Shown here: piece by piece, positions 22,901-31,408 of the stretch
Position numbering within the stretch: position 1 is the stretch's first letter
How the letters are laid out: each line of letters opens with the position of its first letter
Source of the DNA: Corynebacterium sp. TAE3-ERU16
Lineage (GTDB): Bacteria; Actinomycetota; Actinomycetes; Mycobacteriales; Mycobacteriaceae
Assembly (NCBI RefSeq): GCF_019209935.1
Contig: NZ_JAHUTN010000001.1
Coordinates: forward strand, 372,001 to 436,000
DNA length: 64,000 nucleotides
Direction of reading: 5' to 3'
Translations under genes and position numbers: made by a program
Notes under the pieces: model-generated
Seen by the model: only the letters and a program-made list of their open reading frames with translations
Databases searched by the model: none
What the model was told of the DNA's origin: nothing

Positions 22901-25900
22901 GGACACTGAGGAGTCGTGGAAGGCGATCCGGGAGCTCGAGGTCGAGTACCAGCGGATGCCGGACGGCACTATCTACATCTCGGATAACGCGCCGGATGTG
23001 ATGCAGAAGCTCAAGGACCTCGGGGCGACGACGGCTGGTCTGCCGCAGGGCGACATCGTCGTGTCCGACAACACGGGCGACGTGATCTCGGCTCTGGACC
23101 AGCTGGGGATCCGCACGACGACTCTGCCGGATGGGCAGATCGTTATTCGGGACAACTCGGCCGAGGTGCGCTCGAAGATTGACACGAACCTGGCGCAGCG
23201 GTTCCTGAACCGTACGGGGACGATCACGCTGTCCATCGTGGAGCGGGTTAAGCGGGTGTTCTCGCACGAGTCCGGTGGCCGGGTGGGTGGCTACGCATCG
23301 GGTGGCCGTCTGCCTGTGTCCGGGCCGGGTACTGAGAGGGTTGATGGGATCCTCGGCGTGGATCAGTACGGGATGCCGACGGCGCGGGTGAACCGTGGAG
23401 AGTGGGTGATCAATGACCGCCGTTCTGCGCAGTATGACCGGACGCTGGGTGCGATCAACACTGGGGGCCCGGCGGAGATCATGCGTGCGCTGTCCCGGGA
23501 GTTGCCGGCGTTGGCGGATGGTGGTGTCGCCGGTCGTGATCGGGTGTTGGATGCCATCGGGCCGTGGAATGGTACGCCGTACATTCTGGGTGGTTGGTCC
23601 CCTGCTGGAACGGACTGTACCGGTGCGGTGTCGCTGGCTGCGAACGCCGCTGACGGCCGGGACCCGTTGGATGGCCGTGGTGCGACCGCGAACATGGCGG
23701 CGTTCTTGTCCGAGCGTGGGTTCGTGCAGGGGCTGGGTGGCCCGGATGATCTGAACGTGGGCTGGTGGCACAAGGGCGGGGTGAACGGGCACGCCGCGAT
23801 GACCATCGGCGGGGTGAACGTCGAATCCGGTGGTGGTACCGGTGGTGGCCTGACGATCGGTGGGCCCGCGACGGGTGCTGAGGATCCGCAGTTCACGAAC
23901 CACATGCACCGGCCCCTGGGCGGGGATGACTCGGGCGTGATGGTGTCGGGTTCCGGTGGCTCGGTGATTGAGGGGACCCCGGGTGTGTCCGGTGGAGGAT
24001 CCCGGTCCCGTGGCGGTGGCCGCTCGTTTGAGCCGTTGTCGGTGGAGGGGATGGCCGCGGCGATCTCGAATCCGTCTACGCGGGCGAGTGTCCTGCCCGG
24101 GAGTGGCTCTGTTGGTGGTGTCGGTGGTGCTCTCGGCGGCCTGAACCTCGGCCGGGCAGAGGTGTTCTTCACTGTCTCGGAGGAGACGGTTAACGCTTTC
24201 AACGCGTGGGGTAAGGCCCAGGAGTCGGTGGCCGATGCGACTGAGGCCCGCACGGAGGCCGAGAAGAACCTCATGGAGGCTCGGAAGGCCGCGTCGGAGG
24301 TTGACGCCGAGTACGCCAGGAAGATCGAGGAGGCCCGCGCCGATCTTGCGCGGATAGTGGAGGATCCGGGGGCGACGCCGGAGCAGATCGAGCGGGCGAA
24401 GAAGAAGCTCGACGAGCTGATGGAGCAGGCCCCGGAGAAGGCGAAGAAGGCCGCGGAGCGTGTGATCGACGCGCAGGAGAATCTGGACAAGGCGCGGCAG
24501 AGTGAGGTGCGGGCCATCGAGGAGCAGAAGCGCGCCCACGAGGAGTATGTGCGGGCGCTGCAGGTAGCTCCGTTCAAGGCCATCGAGACGGTGGGTAAGG
24601 CTGTGGCGTCGGCTCTGTCCGGTGTCGCTGACGCTATGGGTGCCGTGAACGCTGTCGCTGAGCGGCAGCAGGCGTTGATGAGGGCCCGTCTGGATGCGGA
24701 GCACGCGGCGGTCCAGTCGCAGTTGAACATCGAGTCTGCGATTCGGAAGTCGTTGGACGCTCAGCGCCAGGCCGCGCGGTCGAAGTTCGACGATGACATG
24801 GCTGTGTCGGACGCCGAGTGGGAGCTCGCGCGGGCGCGGGAGAGGGCCGCGGCTCAGACGCAGCGGGCGGGATCTGCGCAGTCTGATCAGGTGGTGACGA
24901 CGCGGGAGCTCGCGACGTTGGAGGCTCGTGTGGAGCTGGCTCGTGCGCAGCGGGCGCAAAACCAGTTCTTGAACGAGATGGAGGTGGCGCGCGCCGCGAA
25001 GGAGCTCGCGTTCGCGGAGGAGATCGCCCAGATCGAGGCGGACCGGTTGGCGGTTTCGACGCAAGCTGTGGCCGCGGCTCAAGGTGGTCTTGCGGGCTCA
25101 CAGATGAGCGCCCTGCAGCAGGTGACGACCGGTGGCGGTGAGGTCATCGGTGGTGGCGCGACAATTCTCGGGGCGCTGGGATCTGGATTGGCGGCCGCGG
25201 GGATGTTGGCGAACCCGGCGACTGCTATCGCGGGTGGTATCGGTATCGCACAAGCTATCGTCGCTGGTCTGTCGGGTGTCGCGCAGTTGGCTACTGGCGC
25301 GGCACGTATCCACGCGAATAAGGATCAGGCGAAGGAGGAGTGGGACAATGCGTCGCCTGACGAAAAGGCGACGGTCGTGCTTTCTGGGCTCGGTTTGGCG
25401 GCTGGTGGTCTTGCAGCGGCGTGGGCCGCACAGAACGGTGCAACGCCGCAGCAGGTCGCGGAGTTCGTGAAGGCCGGCGAGGCCGCCGGTAAGGCGCCGT
25501 GGGAGATCCGTGGGGCGATGATGTCTCAGGTCACGGAGGCCGCGGAGCGGGAGAAGAGCAAGCGTCTCGCTGAGCTGGACGAGCGGCAGAAGAAGGCCGA
25601 GATCGAGATGCTCAAGTTCCAGCTGTCGACATCGACGTCGACTCGGGAGCGGGAGGAGCTGTTGAAGCGGCTCGTTGATCTGACTGAGCAGCAGCTCAAG
25701 ACCGCGGAGCAGGGCGAGAACCGGGTGAAGCAGCTCGTCGGTGGTGTCGGTGGGGTGCAGACGCCGGTGGTGATGCACTTCGGCGGGCAGGGGTGGGAGG
25801 GGCCCCAGTTGTTCAACGCTGCGGACGGGTTCGGTGGCGCGGATCCGCGGTTCGCTGAGCTCGGCGCATCGTGGGCGGGTTCCCCGGGGTTGTCGTCGGT

Positions 25901-26162
25901 GTTGAAGCGGGGGCCTGAGGCGCCGGAGGTCGCTGGGGCACGGGCGCAGATCGAGTCTGCCAGGACGTCTGATGCGATCCGCCGCCAGGTGGACAACATC
26001 GCGGCGACGTTGCGGGCCATATCGGAGTCGAACAAGCCTTCGACTGCGGTTGGGACGCAGTTCAACGGGCCGGTGACGCTCGCCGGTGACAGTGAGTACA
26101 TCCGTAGAGAGGCGGAGACGTTGAATCGGGATCTTGATTCGGCGCTCCTCGCCCGCAGCTAG
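19926..26162 (+). CDS. Tape measure protein with NlpC/P60-like domain
   Basis: A 2078-residue protein that sets tail length. The N-terminal third has the classic tape-measure pattern (LNVKIDADTSGFDTGIKGVE, a TMP domain around 190-330, Ala/Gly-rich hydrophobic stretches near 500-540). Residues about 1212-1330 form a lysin-like module: GTPYILGGWSPAGTDCTGAV with nucleophile-like Cys1231, and NGHAAMTIGG with His1289, the arrangement of NlpC/P60 peptidases. Long coiled coils follow (about 1420-1730). A strongly hydrophobic segment (about 1740-1800) could enter the host membrane. The peptidase would locally open the cell wall during DNA entry. It starts at ATG 19926, after CTAGGAG. Confidence 0.93.
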   Translation: MAALDLGTLNVKIDADTSGFDTGIKGVEASLKSAEKAAAKVENTKIDVTPAGRRELDDAARSASKLGTELGRAGAAAGGIKGPSGLTRDTVAATEATRELVTYMGRAGAAAGGIKVPAGEAVHLRELSAEAQRASSNLEKLRESSSRAAGSSGLGGLANTMKQLGPALGIGGLGLTTFLKGLGRLESIDTSQAKLRGLGHDAESISAIMADSLASVKGTAYGLGDAVSTAASAVASGIKPGDDLSKTLKTIADTSAIAGTQMSDMGLIFNSVAARGKLQGDDLMQLLSRGVPVLQMVADHLGVTAAEARKMSEDGQISFEIFRDAMAGAMGGAALEMGNTFRGSVENTIAALGRLGAATLQPGFEVLPGILGDMTDGINVLTDSVGGLVTVFGSVPGPIRNIALALVAAKIAQSAFNSDIGGVKGHVTKATAAVDAYRASVKLSAAELQASNAALTAHGALLGGVVAQSPALSRMDDAFRRASVGVEMWATTNGHAAGTARGLGAAAGVAAAGANGLKSAAGGLVAALGGPWGLAITGATLALGAWMNHVQEAKQREQEAAAATRDWAEAFKSSNGEITAAIREKAIAAVQQSELNQVVEDGTVSLKEATEAVMGAPGAYEQLRQALTDLIEPNQALMEIQDLHGKGWDKEQNARVELARKAVAQRDALDRLHGSMAEGMQTAEEAANTAKQLAREQENAGDAADKAAAGHGVLNDALGALEDQSKGADKAIKQMRDTMLSLTADPELQLQSYLGEAAEAIEGLAKAAGGINSLDMTTGFFDQTTEGGRKLHAQMLEVRDSLYEVSAAAYDTAIKTGHSQLEALHIASDAAEGQIKAFREQAEAAGMTQEQIELLSSMYGLIPDRILTQFETQSLEEAKRLLDEVHLGLGNIDTEKHQLHIDASDVESLKPKLEELGLKKTELVDSKGRIIFEADSKAAELVIDALDNEVRDLTRSPNILNLDADTAEAVAKLNEAEIQATHMPPGTIKLLADTEESWKAIRELEVEYQRMPDGTIYISDNAPDVMQKLKDLGATTAGLPQGDIVVSDNTGDVISALDQLGIRTTTLPDGQIVIRDNSAEVRSKIDTNLAQRFLNRTGTITLSIVERVKRVFSHESGGRVGGYASGGRLPVSGPGTERVDGILGVDQYGMPTARVNRGEWVINDRRSAQYDRTLGAINTGGPAEIMRALSRELPALADGGVAGRDRVLDAIGPWNGTPYILGGWSPAGTDCTGAVSLAANAADGRDPLDGRGATANMAAFLSERGFVQGLGGPDDLNVGWWHKGGVNGHAAMTIGGVNVESGGGTGGGLTIGGPATGAEDPQFTNHMHRPLGGDDSGVMVSGSGGSVIEGTPGVSGGGSRSRGGGRSFEPLSVEGMAAAISNPSTRASVLPGSGSVGGVGGALGGLNLGRAEVFFTVSEETVNAFNAWGKAQESVADATEARTEAEKNLMEARKAASEVDAEYARKIEEARADLARIVEDPGATPEQIERAKKKLDELMEQAPEKAKKAAERVIDAQENLDKARQSEVRAIEEQKRAHEEYVRALQVAPFKAIETVGKAVASALSGVADAMGAVNAVAERQQALMRARLDAEHAAVQSQLNIESAIRKSLDAQRQAARSKFDDDMAVSDAEWELARARERAAAQTQRAGSAQSDQVVTTRELATLEARVELARAQRAQNQFLNEMEVARAAKELAFAEEIAQIEADRLAVSTQAVAAAQGGLAGSQMSALQQVTTGGGEVIGGGATILGALGSGLAAAGMLANPATAIAGGIGIAQAIVAGLSGVAQLATGAARIHANKDQAKEEWDNASPDEKATVVLSGLGLAAGGLAAAWAAQNGATPQQVAEFVKAGEAAGKAPWEIRGAMMSQVTEAAEREKSKRLAELDERQKKAEIEMLKFQLSTSTSTREREELLKRLVDLTEQQLKTAEQGENRVKQLVGGVGGVQTPVVMHFGGQGWEGPQLFNAADGFGGADPRFAELGASWAGSPGLSSVLKRGPEAPEVAGARAQIESARTSDAIRRQVDNIAATLRAISESNKPSTAVGTQFNGPVTLAGDSEYIRREAETLNRDLDSALLARS

Positions 26163-26175
26163 AGAGGTAGATCGC

Positions 26176-27048
26176 ATGGCTAGAAAGTACGGGCCGGGTA
26201 ACCGGCTCACGATTGAGGGTTTAGAGGGCCAGAAGATCCCGATTCTTCGGGGTCGGGAGCACTGCAGGGATGGGCTGACACTGTTGGATATACCGTCAGC
26301 GTTGACGATGGGTTCGGTGAACCACCAGTGGGATAAGGCGTTCGGTTCGGTGGGGTCGCGTCACCGCGGGATTGGGCGTGACCCCATGCAGATCGTGTTG
26401 AAGCTGCAGGCGAAGGGCCCGAACTGTCGGCAGCACGTCCGGAACCTGCAGGTCGCGTTGGGTGATGGGTCCCGGCCTGTGAAGTTGATCGCGTGCTCGA
26501 CGTACTGGGGGTGGCGGTGGATCGATGTTCTCCCGACTGGTGTGTCGAACGTTGATTTCACTGGGCAGATCCCGTCGGACAGTCTCCTCACCCGTATCGA
26601 CGTGATCCTGACTGCGGGTCGGCCACTGTGGTCGCGGTTCCGTGAGGTGATCGCCGGGGAGTGGGAATCTGGGGAGGAACAGACCGTGCATTTCCCGGTG
26701 GACGGCGACCAGGATGTGTGGCCACAGATCACGATGAGCGGGCCCATCGCGTCCGGGGCGCTGGGTATCCACCCGGAGAACCAGAAGCAGCCGCTGCCGG
26801 CGAGTGAGCACGGGTGGGTGATGGACTCTGATCCGTCTAAGCGGGCCTTGTACGAGAAAACCGGTAGTGATGGAGAGCTGGTGGCGACGAAGCTGCAGCG
26901 CGTCGAGTTCTGGCCTCACCCGCTGCAGGTGGAGGGCTCGTCGCGGACTGGTAAACGCCGTGGCGAGGCGACGGTGCTGGGTAACGCATCTGGCGCTGGC
27001 GGCACGTACAGCATCGAGTTTTCCCCGGAGCTGAGTCACGCATGGTAG
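26176..27048 (+). CDS. Distal tail protein
   Basis: A 290-residue protein after the tape measure, where Dit-type proteins form the hexameric hub below the tube. It is beta-rich, with Trp-rich blocks (YWGWRWIDVLPTGVSNVDF, GRPLWSRFREVI). A short spacer after GAGAGGTAG leads to ATG 26176. It overlaps the next gene by seven bases. Family membership is judged from position and pattern. Confidence 0.78.
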   Translation: MARKYGPGNRLTIEGLEGQKIPILRGREHCRDGLTLLDIPSALTMGSVNHQWDKAFGSVGSRHRGIGRDPMQIVLKLQAKGPNCRQHVRNLQVALGDGSRPVKLIACSTYWGWRWIDVLPTGVSNVDFTGQIPSDSLLTRIDVILTAGRPLWSRFREVIAGEWESGEEQTVHFPVDGDQDVWPQITMSGPIASGALGIHPENQKQPLPASEHGWVMDSDPSKRALYEKTGSDGELVATKLQRVEFWPHPLQVEGSSRTGKRRGEATVLGNASGAGGTYSIEFSPELSHAW

Positions 27049-29228
27049 ATGAATCCGTAGATCTGCGGGTGTGGTCCCCTGACCTCGTGTCGTGGACGCC
27101 CATCCAGAACGTCGTCGACGCTCGGTTCCAGCGGCGCGGGGACATGGAGATCGACAAGGGCGAGGTCACGGTCGGCACAGGTGAGCAGGACATTCTGTGG
27201 CAGAACGTGGCGACCCGCCCGATCCCGGTGACGATGACGTTCCGTGGTGAGGTGTGGACAGGGCAGGTCACGAACGCGAAGAAGAACGCGACTCAGACGT
27301 CGGGCCAGTGGCAGTTGTTCATCTCGTCGGACGACAAGCATCTGCACCGGATGTTGGCCCAGGACCCGGATACCGCCGCGGATGAGCAGGGCCCGGGGCT
27401 GGTGTACAAGGGCACGCTGGGTGCGGCGGTCACGGACTTCGTCACGTCTGGCGCGGCCCGTACTGGCCTGCCGGTGTACCTGATCGTTGAGACGGACGGC
27501 CCGGACATTGAGGTGGAGGCCCGCCCGGAGGACACGGTCGCGTCACTGCTGCAGGAGTACGTGGATCGGTCCGATGTGTGGGCGGAGGTTCGGGTCCGGC
27601 TGCCGGGTGAGCCGTTGCCGGGTGAGGGCCCGGTGCTCGCTATGGGTGGTGTGCGTGAGACGTCTGAGCTGCACCGCACGTTTACCGATAGCTGGTGGTC
27701 GCGTGGAGATGGTGGATCGGATTCTCGGGTGTCTGTGGATCCTCGGACTCAGCTGTACCCGGCACTGTACGACTACGGGATGGGCGCGATGGACATCGTT
27801 GGGCGTTCACTGCCGGAGGAGCGTAAGGGCATCGCGTGGCAGGTGTTCGCGGACCCGGACTACTCGGACGGCATGGGCGGGGCCGCTGCAGTGGCGGCCG
27901 AGGCTGGGGAGGAGCCCGGTGAAGGCGACGAGGCCGAGGAATCTAGTGAGGAGCCGGTGGACTACGGGCGGACGGCTCACCGGGTCGCCGACAACGCCGA
28001 CCTAGTAGCCCATCTGCGGGATTCGCGGTTCCGGTACTTCCGGCAGTTCGTGTCTGAGTATCCGCCGGGGACGTGGGGAAAGAGTGAAGGGGAACTCGCG
28101 GCTGCCCGTAAGGCGGTAGAGCGGGGAAAGGTCCTGCGGTTGAAGCACGGCGAGTTGGAGCCGTTCACGATGTTCGACCTGAACAGCTTGCATCCTCTCG
28201 ATCATCTGTTCGTATGGCGGTCGGGGCAGATGATTGTCATTGCGTCACGTCTGGATTTCCTCGAGGAGTCGGCGAAGCGTGAGTCGGATCTGCGGGTGAT
28301 GGAGCGGGGTGTCCCGGGGATCATGGTGTGGATCCGGCCGACGCGGGACCGGCGCGAGGTGGTGTTCTCGACGGCGCCGGGTGGTGGTATCGCTGAGTAC
28401 GAGACGACACACAGCGCGCCGGAGGCCGCGGAGTTGATCGCCGGCACGAAGTGGGATCAGTGGGTGGTGAACCAGATCAAGGCCGGGGAGGATTCTCGGC
28501 TGTCTCCTGAGGCCAGGGCCGGTGAGCGTGGGACGTACACGCTTGGCGAGTTGGAGGGCAGGGGCTCCCCTGCGGTTGGGGCCGCCACACGCCGCGGTGA
28601 GGGGTTCGAGCATATGGACATTGATGTTCGCCGGCACAACACGCTCACGGACTCCTCCACGGCGTATTCGCGGGTCGCTGCGACGATCAACCCACGGTAC
28701 GCGGGCCCGTTCTACTACCGGGAGAAGTACGCCTCAGTCGGATCGGGGGCGTGGTCCGCAGACACGGCGAACCAGCTGGAACACCAGTGGGCGGACATCC
28801 AGGGTTCGATCACACTTTCGATTACGTCGGCACCGTCTCTGTACCAGCCGTTCGGGCGGGACGAGATCGTGGATGGTGTGCGCCGGTTCGGGTGGAGGAT
28901 CGGCGACCGAGTCACGATCACGGATAGGGGTGCCCAGCTGTCCGAGGTGATCTCGGGGTGGGAGCTGACGTTCTCCGCGGACCAGCCGACGATGATCACT
29001 CCGCTGTTCGGGCGCCGGTTTGACGCGATGACGCCGATTGACCGGCTGGTGACCCGTGTCCGCGAGGTGCAGCGGCAGGCGGAGAAGGATGCCGTCGCGC
29101 CGTCGGTGTCCATGTCTAACGAGGAGCTCGCGGAGATCGTGAGCAAGCAGACGGGCGCGTCGATTGAGGAGATCAGGGCGCGTCTGGCTGCGTTGGAGTC
29201 GGGCACCAGCGAGGAGGAGGGGAACTGA
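27042..29228 (+). CDS. Tail hub protein (ReqiPepy6 Gp37-like)
   Basis: A 728-residue protein resembling the Gp37-like tail proteins of Rhodococcus phage ReqiPepy6, inferred from the opening pattern (DLRVWSPDLVSWTPIQNVVD), its size and its position. It has a beta-rich N-terminal hub region (1-160), a long middle with an acidic insert (about 285-305, Glu/Ser-rich) and a C-terminal coiled coil (about 670-725) that would trimerise it. Such proteins form the baseplate hub or tail spike that contacts the envelope. Confidence 0.78.
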   Translation: MVDESVDLRVWSPDLVSWTPIQNVVDARFQRRGDMEIDKGEVTVGTGEQDILWQNVATRPIPVTMTFRGEVWTGQVTNAKKNATQTSGQWQLFISSDDKHLHRMLAQDPDTAADEQGPGLVYKGTLGAAVTDFVTSGAARTGLPVYLIVETDGPDIEVEARPEDTVASLLQEYVDRSDVWAEVRVRLPGEPLPGEGPVLAMGGVRETSELHRTFTDSWWSRGDGGSDSRVSVDPRTQLYPALYDYGMGAMDIVGRSLPEERKGIAWQVFADPDYSDGMGGAAAVAAEAGEEPGEGDEAEESSEEPVDYGRTAHRVADNADLVAHLRDSRFRYFRQFVSEYPPGTWGKSEGELAAARKAVERGKVLRLKHGELEPFTMFDLNSLHPLDHLFVWRSGQMIVIASRLDFLEESAKRESDLRVMERGVPGIMVWIRPTRDRREVVFSTAPGGGIAEYETTHSAPEAAELIAGTKWDQWVVNQIKAGEDSRLSPEARAGERGTYTLGELEGRGSPAVGAATRRGEGFEHMDIDVRRHNTLTDSSTAYSRVAATINPRYAGPFYYREKYASVGSGAWSADTANQLEHQWADIQGSITLSITSAPSLYQPFGRDEIVDGVRRFGWRIGDRVTITDRGAQLSEVISGWELTFSADQPTMITPLFGRRFDAMTPIDRLVTRVREVQRQAEKDAVAPSVSMSNEELAEIVSKQTGASIEEIRARLAALESGTSEEEGN

Positions 29229-29306
29229 CCGCAGCCCGGTGTGTGGGATCGTGCTGGTGTCCAGGCGGGGGAAACCCCGCACACCACATTTGACCAGGGA
29301 GTTCAC

Positions 29307-30116
29307 ATGGCGATTGCGCCGAACCCTCAGCACCGGGGCGATCCCCTGTTTCTCCGCGACGTTCTGACCCTGTTCGGTGTCCGGGCGGTGGAGTTTGAGG
29401 CCGCTCGGGATCGTGGGCATGGGGATTTCGGGCGGATCATTGGCGTCGTCGCGCACCACACGGGATCGAATGGGACGCCGGCGAGTTACATCGCCCGGCA
29501 CCCTCAGCTCGGGCTGTGCTCGCAGATCCACCTGGCGCGGGATGGCCTGGCGACCATCGTCGGCGTCGGGATCGCCTACCACGCGGGCCGGGGGCATTGG
29601 CCGGGGTGGCCGCGGGATAACGCGAACGCGGTGTCTATCGGTATCGAGGCGCAGTCGGACGGCACGTCGCCGTGGCCGGAGGAGCAGCTCGACGCCTACT
29701 ACCGGACGTGTGCCGCGATCTGCTGGTACCTCGGGCTGTCCGCAGATGCGGTGATCGGCCACAAGGAGTGGGCGGGCGCCGACCAGGGGAAGTGGGACCC
29801 GGGCGGGATCCATATGCCGACGTTCCGGTTCAAGATCCAGCAGTACATCGACCATCCGCCGTTCATGCAGGAGATCAAGAAGAAGATGACCGAACAGTTC
29901 GATTCCATCGGGACCCGGTACACGTCGCGTGTGCCCGGGTCCACCGTCACGATGCGCCCCATCGACGCGCTGCTGAACGCGGATGCCCACTCGTTTGTGG
30001 CCCGCGCGAACACGGAGGCGCTGCTCAAGCGTGTCGCTGAGCAGGAGCAGGCGCTCCGCGAGCTCGGCGCCCGACTGTCGGCGCTCTGCAACCACCTCAA
30101 CCTGAAGGAGAACTAA
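29307..30116 (+). CDS. Endolysin: N-acetylmuramoyl-L-alanine amidase
   Basis: A 269-residue amidase that cuts the bond between muramic acid and the stem peptide to release progeny. The catalytic domain (about 40-175) is of the Amidase_2 type: VVAHHTGSNG with zinc-ligand His50 or His51, AYHAGRGHWPGW, and GHKEWAGADQGKWDPGG. The C-terminal part (about 195-269) is helical and may bind the wall. No signal peptide is seen, so release would depend on the holin encoded just downstream. ATG 29307 has CAGGGAG upstream; a longer frame to 29241 lacks one. Confidence 0.92.
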   Translation: MAIAPNPQHRGDPLFLRDVLTLFGVRAVEFEAARDRGHGDFGRIIGVVAHHTGSNGTPASYIARHPQLGLCSQIHLARDGLATIVGVGIAYHAGRGHWPGWPRDNANAVSIGIEAQSDGTSPWPEEQLDAYYRTCAAICWYLGLSADAVIGHKEWAGADQGKWDPGGIHMPTFRFKIQQYIDHPPFMQEIKKKMTEQFDSIGTRYTSRVPGSTVTMRPIDALLNADAHSFVARANTEALLKRVAEQEQALRELGARLSALCNHLNLKEN

Positions 30117-30117
30117 C

Positions 30118-30558
30118 ATGACCGCTCCCCTCCCCCGTCACCGCGCGCCGTCCAGTCCTGTCATCGACTGGACCGGTGTGTGGCTCCACCAGCAGGTCCA
30201 GAAGCAGTCGTGGTTCCGCGAGAACGCGAACACGGTGACCGCTATCGTCGGTCTGCTCACCACTCTCGCGGCGTGGGCCGCATCCTCACCCCTCGGTGCT
30301 GATCCGCGGGTGCAGACTGCGGTTCTGATCGTCGGGTTCATCGGAACTGTGTTCGGTGTGAAGAACACCCGTAACGGCTGGTCTGCGTCCCAGATCAGCA
30401 AGATCAACGAGGCCCGCGCCGACGTGGTCGACAAGCTCCATGAGACTGAACACCGGGCCGAAAAGTCGTCTGGGTTGGATCTCGTGGATGATGCCATCGA
30501 AGCGACCCGGAACCTCGAGGACGCGGTTCGCGAGTTCAACCGCCGTCGGAGGGCGTAG
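30118..30558 (+). CDS. Holin-like membrane protein
   Basis: A 146-residue protein with two transmembrane segments (about 37-57 and 65-85) and a charged helical C-terminus ending in FNRRRRA. It begins one base after the amidase stop. Two helices, a small size and linkage to the endolysin are typical of class II holins, which form the membrane lesion that times lysis. Confidence 0.75.
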   Translation: MTAPLPRHRAPSSPVIDWTGVWLHQQVQKQSWFRENANTVTAIVGLLTTLAAWAASSPLGADPRVQTAVLIVGFIGTVFGVKNTRNGWSASQISKINEARADVVDKLHETEHRAEKSSGLDLVDDAIEATRNLEDAVREFNRRRRA

Positions 30559-30561
30559 ACC

Positions 30562-30978
30562 ATGACCAGCCCGACGATATGGGTGGAGCGCGCAGACAAG
30601 GGCCGGCGGATCGGCGCCGTCGTGTTGGCGTTGTTCGCCCTGTCGAAGGCTGGCCTGTGGTTCGCATTGGGGTACCCGATTGCGCTGCATATCGAATTCA
30701 TTGCTCACGTCCTGCCCGATTGGGCATGGGTGGCGGTATGGATCTTCGCCGGAGCGATCTGTCTCGCCGGTACTTTTTCACAGCGTTTATTCAGGTGGGG
30801 TACTGGGCTTGTCGGCGGGCTGTCGTTCATCTGGGGCGTCGGATACGTCACCGTCGGTTTGGTGATCCCGGACGCCTTCGGGTCGGCCGTGTGTTACCTG
30901 GCGATGGCGGGTATGGCGGCGATGACGACGGTGTTCTCGAGTCTCCTCCCGTCGAGGATGAGGGGTCTGTATGGATAG
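30562..30978 (+). CDS. Four-helix membrane protein of the lysis cassette
   Basis: A 138-residue protein with four hydrophobic helices (about 15-38, 47-72, 80-100, 105-127) and almost no soluble part. It lies between two holin-like genes. It could be the true holin, an antiholin or a lysis enhancer; sequence alone does not decide. It overlaps the next gene by eight bases. Confidence 0.72.
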   Translation: MTSPTIWVERADKGRRIGAVVLALFALSKAGLWFALGYPIALHIEFIAHVLPDWAWVAVWIFAGAICLAGTFSQRLFRWGTGLVGGLSFIWGVGYVTVGLVIPDAFGSAVCYLAMAGMAAMTTVFSSLLPSRMRGLYG

Positions 30979-31408
30979 CACGACAGCGACGACGCTGTCC
31001 TCGATTGTTGTGGCGCTCCTCGCCGGGTTCTGGGGCTGGCTGCAGTCCCGGGAGCACCACAAGGGCGAGGAATCGAAGATCTACACCCAGGCCGCGTTTG
31101 ATTTGAACGAGCGGATGGAATCGAATCTGAAACTTGCGGACGCTCGCGCTGACGAGTTTCGCCGTGAAGCGCTGGAATTACGGGATGGTTTGTCGAAGCT
31201 CAGGGATGAGTACGAGGGAATGTCCCGGGATATGGGCAGTTTGAATGAGACGGTTGATGATTTGAAGCGTCGTTTAACCACATCGAATAAGCGTCTCGTT
31301 ATGGCGATGCAGCATATAAACCTCCTCCAAAAGGACATCAAAGCTAAATACCCGGGGGTCGATTTGCGGCCTATTCCGACTGAACTGAATGGGATTGATA
31401 ATGGCTGA
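30971..31408 (+). CDS. Membrane-anchored coiled-coil lysis-region protein
   Basis: A 145-residue protein with one N-terminal transmembrane helix (about 8-25) and a long coiled coil (about 38-118, with LRDGLSKLRDEYEGMSRDMG). It sits at the end of the holin group. Single anchor plus coil is seen in pinholin-like, antiholin-like and spanin-like proteins of actinophages. The exact role is unknown. Translation is coupled to both neighbours. Confidence 0.7.
   Translation: MDSTTATTLSSIVVALLAGFWGWLQSREHHKGEESKIYTQAAFDLNERMESNLKLADARADEFRREALELRDGLSKLRDEYEGMSRDMGSLNETVDDLKRRLTTSNKRLVMAMQHINLLQKDIKAKYPGVDLRPIPTELNGIDNG

Noticed and set aside
20355-25082. 1575-residue minus-strand open frame inside the tape measure gene
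   Set aside because: It is an antisense shadow caused by GC-rich codon bias: Arg/Leu/His/Pro-rich translation with no domain and no ribosome site.
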